A stretch of DNA of 64,000 bases from Erythrobacter sp. EC-HK427 (GTDB taxonomy: Bacteria > Pseudomonadota > Alphaproteobacteria > Sphingomonadales > Sphingomonadaceae): the NCBI RefSeq assembly GCF_902498745.1, contig NZ_LR701479.1, forward strand, positions 314,292-378,291. The letters are read 5' to 3'. The translations under genes and the position numbers were made by a program. The first letter of the stretch is position 1. Each line of letters opens with the position of its first letter. Positions 60,965 through 64,000 of this stretch are shown piece by piece. The notes below the pieces were generated by a model that worked only from the letters and a program-made list of their open reading frames with translations, did no database searches and had not been told where the DNA came from.

Positions 60965-61525
60965 TCCTGCCTCGCCAGCGCCCTCTCCCCCGGAAGGGCC
61001 CATGGCGGGAACGGCACGCGCCGCGTCCGCCGGGTCAATGCCCGGAGCGGGCGCGGCGCTGATGCGTTCCTGACGGCGGGTGACGCGGCCTGCGCGCTGC
61101 ACAGCGGCAATCAGCCGCGGATAGACCCCGCAGCGGCACAGATTGGGAATCGCCGCACGGATATCTTCCTCGCTCGGGTCGGCATTCTTGGCAATCAGCG
61201 CGGCTGCGGCCATCGCAATGCCGGGCGTGCAATAGCCGCACTGGATCGCCTGTTCGGCCACTAGCGCCTGCTGCACCGGATGCGAGCGGTCGCGGCTCAG
61301 CCCTTCGATGGTGGTGATAAAACGCCCCTCGGCCTCGGCAATAGTGACAAGGCAGGAACGCAGCGCCTCCCCGTCGATCAACACCATGCACGCGCCGCAA
61401 TCGCCCGCGCCGCAGCCATATTTGGTGCCGGTCAGATTGGCCGCATCGCGCAAGGCCCACAGCAAGGGGGTCTGCGGATCCATGTCGAAAGAGACCGGCC
61501 TGTCATTCACCGTCATTGCGGGCAT
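60950..61525 (-). CDS. 2Fe-2S protein, small subunit type of xanthine dehydrogenase/isoquinoline oxidoreductase family
   Basis: A 191-aa protein with two 2Fe-2S sites: the plant-ferredoxin-type set YGCGAGDCGACMVLIDG...SCL and the helical set QCGYCTPGIAMAAAAL ... NLCRCGVYPRL. This is the electron-transfer subunit of molybdenum hydroxylases (IorA/CoxS type). An unusual C-terminal tail of about 35 Ala/Gly/Pro/Glu-rich residues follows. The molybdopterin subunit normally encoded next to it is absent here, so it is an orphan in this window. The start may be 61525 or ATG 61516. Confidence 0.9.
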   Translation of the reverse strand: MPAMTVNDRPVSFDMDPQTPLLWALRDAANLTGTKYGCGAGDCGACMVLIDGEALRSCLVTIAEAEGRFITTIEGLSRDRSHPVQQALVAEQAIQCGYCTPGIAMAAAALIAKNADPSEEDIRAAIPNLCRCGVYPRLIAAVQRAGRVTRRQERISAAPAPGIDPADAARAVPAMGPSGGEGAGEAGESGD

Positions 61526-61647
61526 GGGGAATTTCGCGCTCCGAAATCGTGTTTGAGTCCGTCTTGCCGATCACGCGGGCAATGTCGAGATGCGCCGCGG
61601 CACATCTCCCCATTGCCAATGCCGCCGGGAGGTCTAGGGGTTTGCTG

Positions 61648-63057
61648 ATGAACGCGGCCACACCCAGCGACGTTGCGACGTCCGATCCAACCGCTCCCGA
61701 CCCAGCTTCCCGCGCCAAACTGGTGCGCGGCTCCATCGCCGGGCACCTGCTCGGCCAAACCGTGCCCGCGATTGTCGGCGTCGCCGCGATCATGTCGGTG
61801 GGCGTGATCGATGCCTATTTCATCGGCCAGCTGGGCGGCGCCGAACTGGCGGCGATCAGCTTCATCTTCCCCGTCATCACCGCGCTTTCCAGCCTGGGCG
61901 TGGGGGTGATGGTGGGGATCAATTCGGTGGTGGCGCGCGCGCTTGGCGAGGGCGATCACGACCGCGCGCTGGCCCGCGCCAATCTGGGCATGATCCTCGG
62001 CCTGCTTTCCGGACTGGTGATCGGCGTGGCACTTTTCGCGCTGCGGGAACCGCTGTTCGTGCTGATGCAGGCCGATGCCGCGATCCTGCCGCTGATCGAT
62101 GAATTCATGGCGCCCTTCGCGCTCGGTTTTCCGCTGATGATGACGATGATGGGCATGACCGGGGTGATGCGCGGGCAAGGCGCGGCCAAGAGCAATACGG
62201 CGGTGCTGATCCTTTATTCGGCGGCGAACTGGGTGCTCGATCCGCTGCTGATTACCGGAGCGTTCGGGATTGCGGGATACGGCGTGGCGGGCGCGGCCTA
62301 CGCCACGATTGGCGGCTGGCTGATCGCCATCGGTTTCGCCTTCTGGCTGCTCGGGCGGCTCGATTTGCCCTTTGCGCCGGGGTCGGTTCGCAATTGCCAA
62401 TGGGGCAAGCAGCTCGCCGCGATCAGCCGCGTGGCCGCGCCTGCCGCCTTTACCAATTCGATCAATCCGGCGGGGCTTGCCGTGCTGACCGCCCTGCTCG
62501 CCGCAGAGGGCCAAGCAGCGGTTGCAGGCTTTGGCACAGGCGGGCGCTTGCAGAGTTTTGCCGTGGTGCCGCTTCTGGCGCTGTCAGGCTCGATCGGCTC
62601 TATCGTCGGGCAGAACTGGGGCGCGGCGGAATATGGCCGGGCGCGTAGCGCGCTGCTCCAAGCGTGTATCTGGGCGGCAGGCTATGCGCTGGTTGCCGCG
62701 GCCGGCCTGTTCCTGTTCGCCGACTGGTTCGCGCGGGCTTTCACCGACGATCCGGAGGTGAGCGCCGCCACGGTGCAATATCTCGCAATATCGGTGTGGG
62801 GCTATGCCGGCTTCGGCGTGCTGATCGTGGTCAACGGCGCGTTGAACGCCATCGACCGTGCGTCGAGCGCGATGGCGCTGTCGCTTTCCCGCGTGCTGCT
62901 GGTGATGATCCCCATCGCCTGGCTCGCCCGCGCCGCTTTGGGCACCGAGGCGATTTATTATGCAGAGCTCGCCGCCAATCTGCTGGGCGGACTGGCGGCG
63001 GCGGCCATCGCGTGGTGGGCGCTGTGGCACAAGGCACCGCGCCCGCAACCGGCCTAA
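61648..63057 (+). CDS. MATE family efflux transporter
   Basis: A 469-aa transporter with about 12 membrane helices in two similar halves (VPAIVGVAAIMSVGVIDAYFIGQLGGAELAAISF and SRVAAPAAFTNSINPAGLAVL/ VAGFGTGGRLQSFAVVPLLALSGSIGSIVGQNWG). The motif GQNWGAAEYGRAR, with the preceding helix, is typical of MATE/DinF. It exports cationic or metabolic compounds by Na+ or H+ antiport. ATG 61648 has aggggt upstream; the frame is open to 61516 but would overlap the divergent 2Fe-2S gene. Its stop overlaps phyR by 4 nt. Confidence 0.9.
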   Translation: MNAATPSDVATSDPTAPDPASRAKLVRGSIAGHLLGQTVPAIVGVAAIMSVGVIDAYFIGQLGGAELAAISFIFPVITALSSLGVGVMVGINSVVARALGEGDHDRALARANLGMILGLLSGLVIGVALFALREPLFVLMQADAAILPLIDEFMAPFALGFPLMMTMMGMTGVMRGQGAAKSNTAVLILYSAANWVLDPLLITGAFGIAGYGVAGAAYATIGGWLIAIGFAFWLLGRLDLPFAPGSVRNCQWGKQLAAISRVAAPAAFTNSINPAGLAVLTALLAAEGQAAVAGFGTGGRLQSFAVVPLLALSGSIGSIVGQNWGAAEYGRARSALLQACIWAAGYALVAAAGLFLFADWFARAFTDDPEVSAATVQYLAISVWGYAGFGVLIVVNGALNAIDRASSAMALSLSRVLLVMIPIAWLARAALGTEAIYYAELAANLLGGLAAAAIAWWALWHKAPRPQPA

Positions 63058-63845
63058 AGCGGACGCGTGCTCCCGAAGAACAGCGCCTGGCTGATCGCCG
63101 CGCGCACCGCATCTTCTTGGAACGGCTTCGTAATCAGATAGGTCGGCTCGGGCCGGTCTCCGGTGAGCAGCCGTTCGGGATAGGCGGTGATGAAAATCAC
63201 CGGCACGCTGCCCTGCGCAAGGATATCGTCCACCGCATCAAGGCCGGAAGACCCGTCCGCCAGCTGGATATCCGCCAGCACCAGACCCGGCGTTTGCCCG
63301 GCGATAACGTCCTGCACCTGTGTGCGGGTGGCGGCGGTGCCGCAAATCTCGTGGCCGAGCGCGCGCACCAGATCTTCGAGCTGCATCGAAATGAGCGCCT
63401 CATCCTCGATTATCAGCACGCTGGTGGTCGATTCGCGATCAATCTCGGCCACCGCCTCGCGCACCAAAGTCTCGATTTCTGCAGGCTCCATGCCCATGAT
63501 CGTGGCTGCGTCGGCGGCGCTGAAATCTTCCACCGTGGTGAGTAACAAGGCCTGCCGGTTGAGCGGGGTGATCCGCCGCAACTGGCCCTGTGCGGCGATT
63601 TCGTGCACGCTGCCCGAGGCCTGCGCATCAGCGACTTCGAGATAGGCGCTCGACCACACGCGCGAGAACGCGGCGTAGAGCGGCACGCGCCCACCGCGCA
63701 GCGATCCTGCCAGTTCCTCATCGGCCAAGGCCGCTTCCAGGGTCGCCTGCACAAAGGCATCGCCGGTCGACTGCGAGCCCGTCAGCGCGCGGGCATAGCG
63801 GCGCAGGAACGGAAGATGAGCCGCAACTTCGGCACCGATGGACAT
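63054..63845 (-). CDS. phyR: General stress response regulator PhyR (anti-anti-sigma factor)
   Basis: A 263-aa protein with an N-terminal sigma-like domain (HLPFLRRYARALTGSQSTGDAFV, about residues 10-130) and a C-terminal receiver (TTSVLIIEDEALISMQLEDL, LVLADIQLADGSSGLDAV). The phospho-acceptor is D192; the switch Lys lies in YLITKPFQED. When phosphorylated, PhyR binds NepR and frees the sigma factor EcfG. The ATG at 63845 has a gagggg ribosome-binding site. The gene is converging with the MATE gene and overlaps it by 4 nt; nepR and ecfG probably lie beyond the window edge. Confidence 0.95.
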   Translation of the reverse strand: MSIGAEVAAHLPFLRRYARALTGSQSTGDAFVQATLEAALADEELAGSLRGGRVPLYAAFSRVWSSAYLEVADAQASGSVHEIAAQGQLRRITPLNRQALLLTTVEDFSAADAATIMGMEPAEIETLVREAVAEIDRESTTSVLIIEDEALISMQLEDLVRALGHEICGTAATRTQVQDVIAGQTPGLVLADIQLADGSSGLDAVDDILAQGSVPVIFITAYPERLLTGDRPEPTYLITKPFQEDAVRAAISQALFFGSTRPL

Positions 63846-63879
63846 AGAAAACCCCTCACGGAATGGATGATGCAGAGTG

Positions 63880-63904
63880 AACGCCCGGTGCGACTGGCGG
63901 TTCC
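63880..63904 (-). promoter_or_regulatory. Sigma-EcfG promoter of phyR
   Basis: On the minus strand GGAAC (63904-63900) is followed after 16 nt by CGTT (63883-63880), a perfect fit to the alphaproteobacterial EcfG consensus. The -10 lies about 34 nt before the phyR ATG. phyR is known to be autoregulated by EcfG in related bacteria. Confidence 0.85.
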
Positions 63905-64000
63905 GGCCTTGCGTGCGCACCGTATCCGGCAGCTTTTCGGAAGGATGCAAAAAATTTCACGCCGCCGGGGAACCCCTCGCCGGAATGCGCATTTCATTAC

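Noticed and set aside
1-64000. tRNA, rRNA, prophage or insertion sequence
   Set aside because: No cloverleaf, rRNA, transposase, integrase or phage structural gene was recognised on either strand by eye; a tRNA scan would settle the first point.

Overview
The window reads as chromosomal DNA of a high-GC alphaproteobacterium, most likely Sphingomonadales (Erythrobacteraceae/Sphingomonadaceae-like). The reasons are: a clustered Entner-Doudoroff pathway (zwf, edd, glk, eda), a PhyR general stress regulator preceded by a sigma-EcfG promoter, an RcdA/DUF1465 protein, two small YdcH/DUF465 proteins, PTS-Ntr enzyme I (ptsP), and palindromic intergenic repeats of the 'gacaagctcag' type. This assignment is an inference; no rRNA or tRNA gene was seen.

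Layout. (1) 1-7707, + strand: a compact type IV secretion operon, the end of virB2 followed by virB3-virB4-virB6-virB8-virB9-virB10-virB11, nearly every junction overlapping by 1-4 nt. virB5, virB7 and virD4 are not seen. (2) 7715-20201, - strand: the most unusual block, a tightly packed five-gene operon of exported proteins. Three end in the same DUF11-type module, one carries an exact 303-bp tandem repeat array, one has SdrD/Cna-B-like modules with a remnant OmpA-like tail, and the last is a 1417-aa predicted outer-membrane beta-barrel. I regard this as the best candidate for an undescribed cell-surface system. (3) 20506-25184, + strand: housekeeping serS, surE, a TrkA-type potassium channel and rimO. 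(4) 25368-26687: an AT-richer orphan gene with a PD-(D/E)XK nuclease signature. (5) 26757-29284: two overlapping amidohydrolase genes; the second has lost most metal ligands. (6) 29417-38441: transglutaminase-like protein, then zwf-edd-glk-eda-ppc, with long hairpin repeats on both sides of edd. (7) 38475-46834: FkbM methyltransferase, L,D-transpeptidase, tilS, cpoB-like, rodZ-like, ptsP, two DUF465 genes, rcdA. (8) 46888-58521: glycerol kinase, MBL hydrolase, DUF4230, nadA operon, DUF2254, EamA transporter, CitE-like lyase, lipoprotein, lipB, membrane protein, PmtA-like methyltransferase, arsenate reductase. (9) 58615-63904: tandem Fur-like boxes and a TonB siderophore receptor that appears to start with ATT, an orphan 2Fe-2S subunit, a MATE transporter, and phyR with its EcfG promoter.

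Functionally, the central block turns glucose into pyruvate: glk phosphorylates glucose, zwf oxidises it, edd and eda split it, and ppc returns carbon to the TCA cycle as oxaloacetate. A 6-phosphogluconolactonase gene is missing from this cluster. The T4SS and the surface operon converge tail to tail with a 7-nt gap, so they are separate transcription units. Most neighbouring housekeeping genes are in short operons with ATGA or TAATG junctions, which implies translational coupling.
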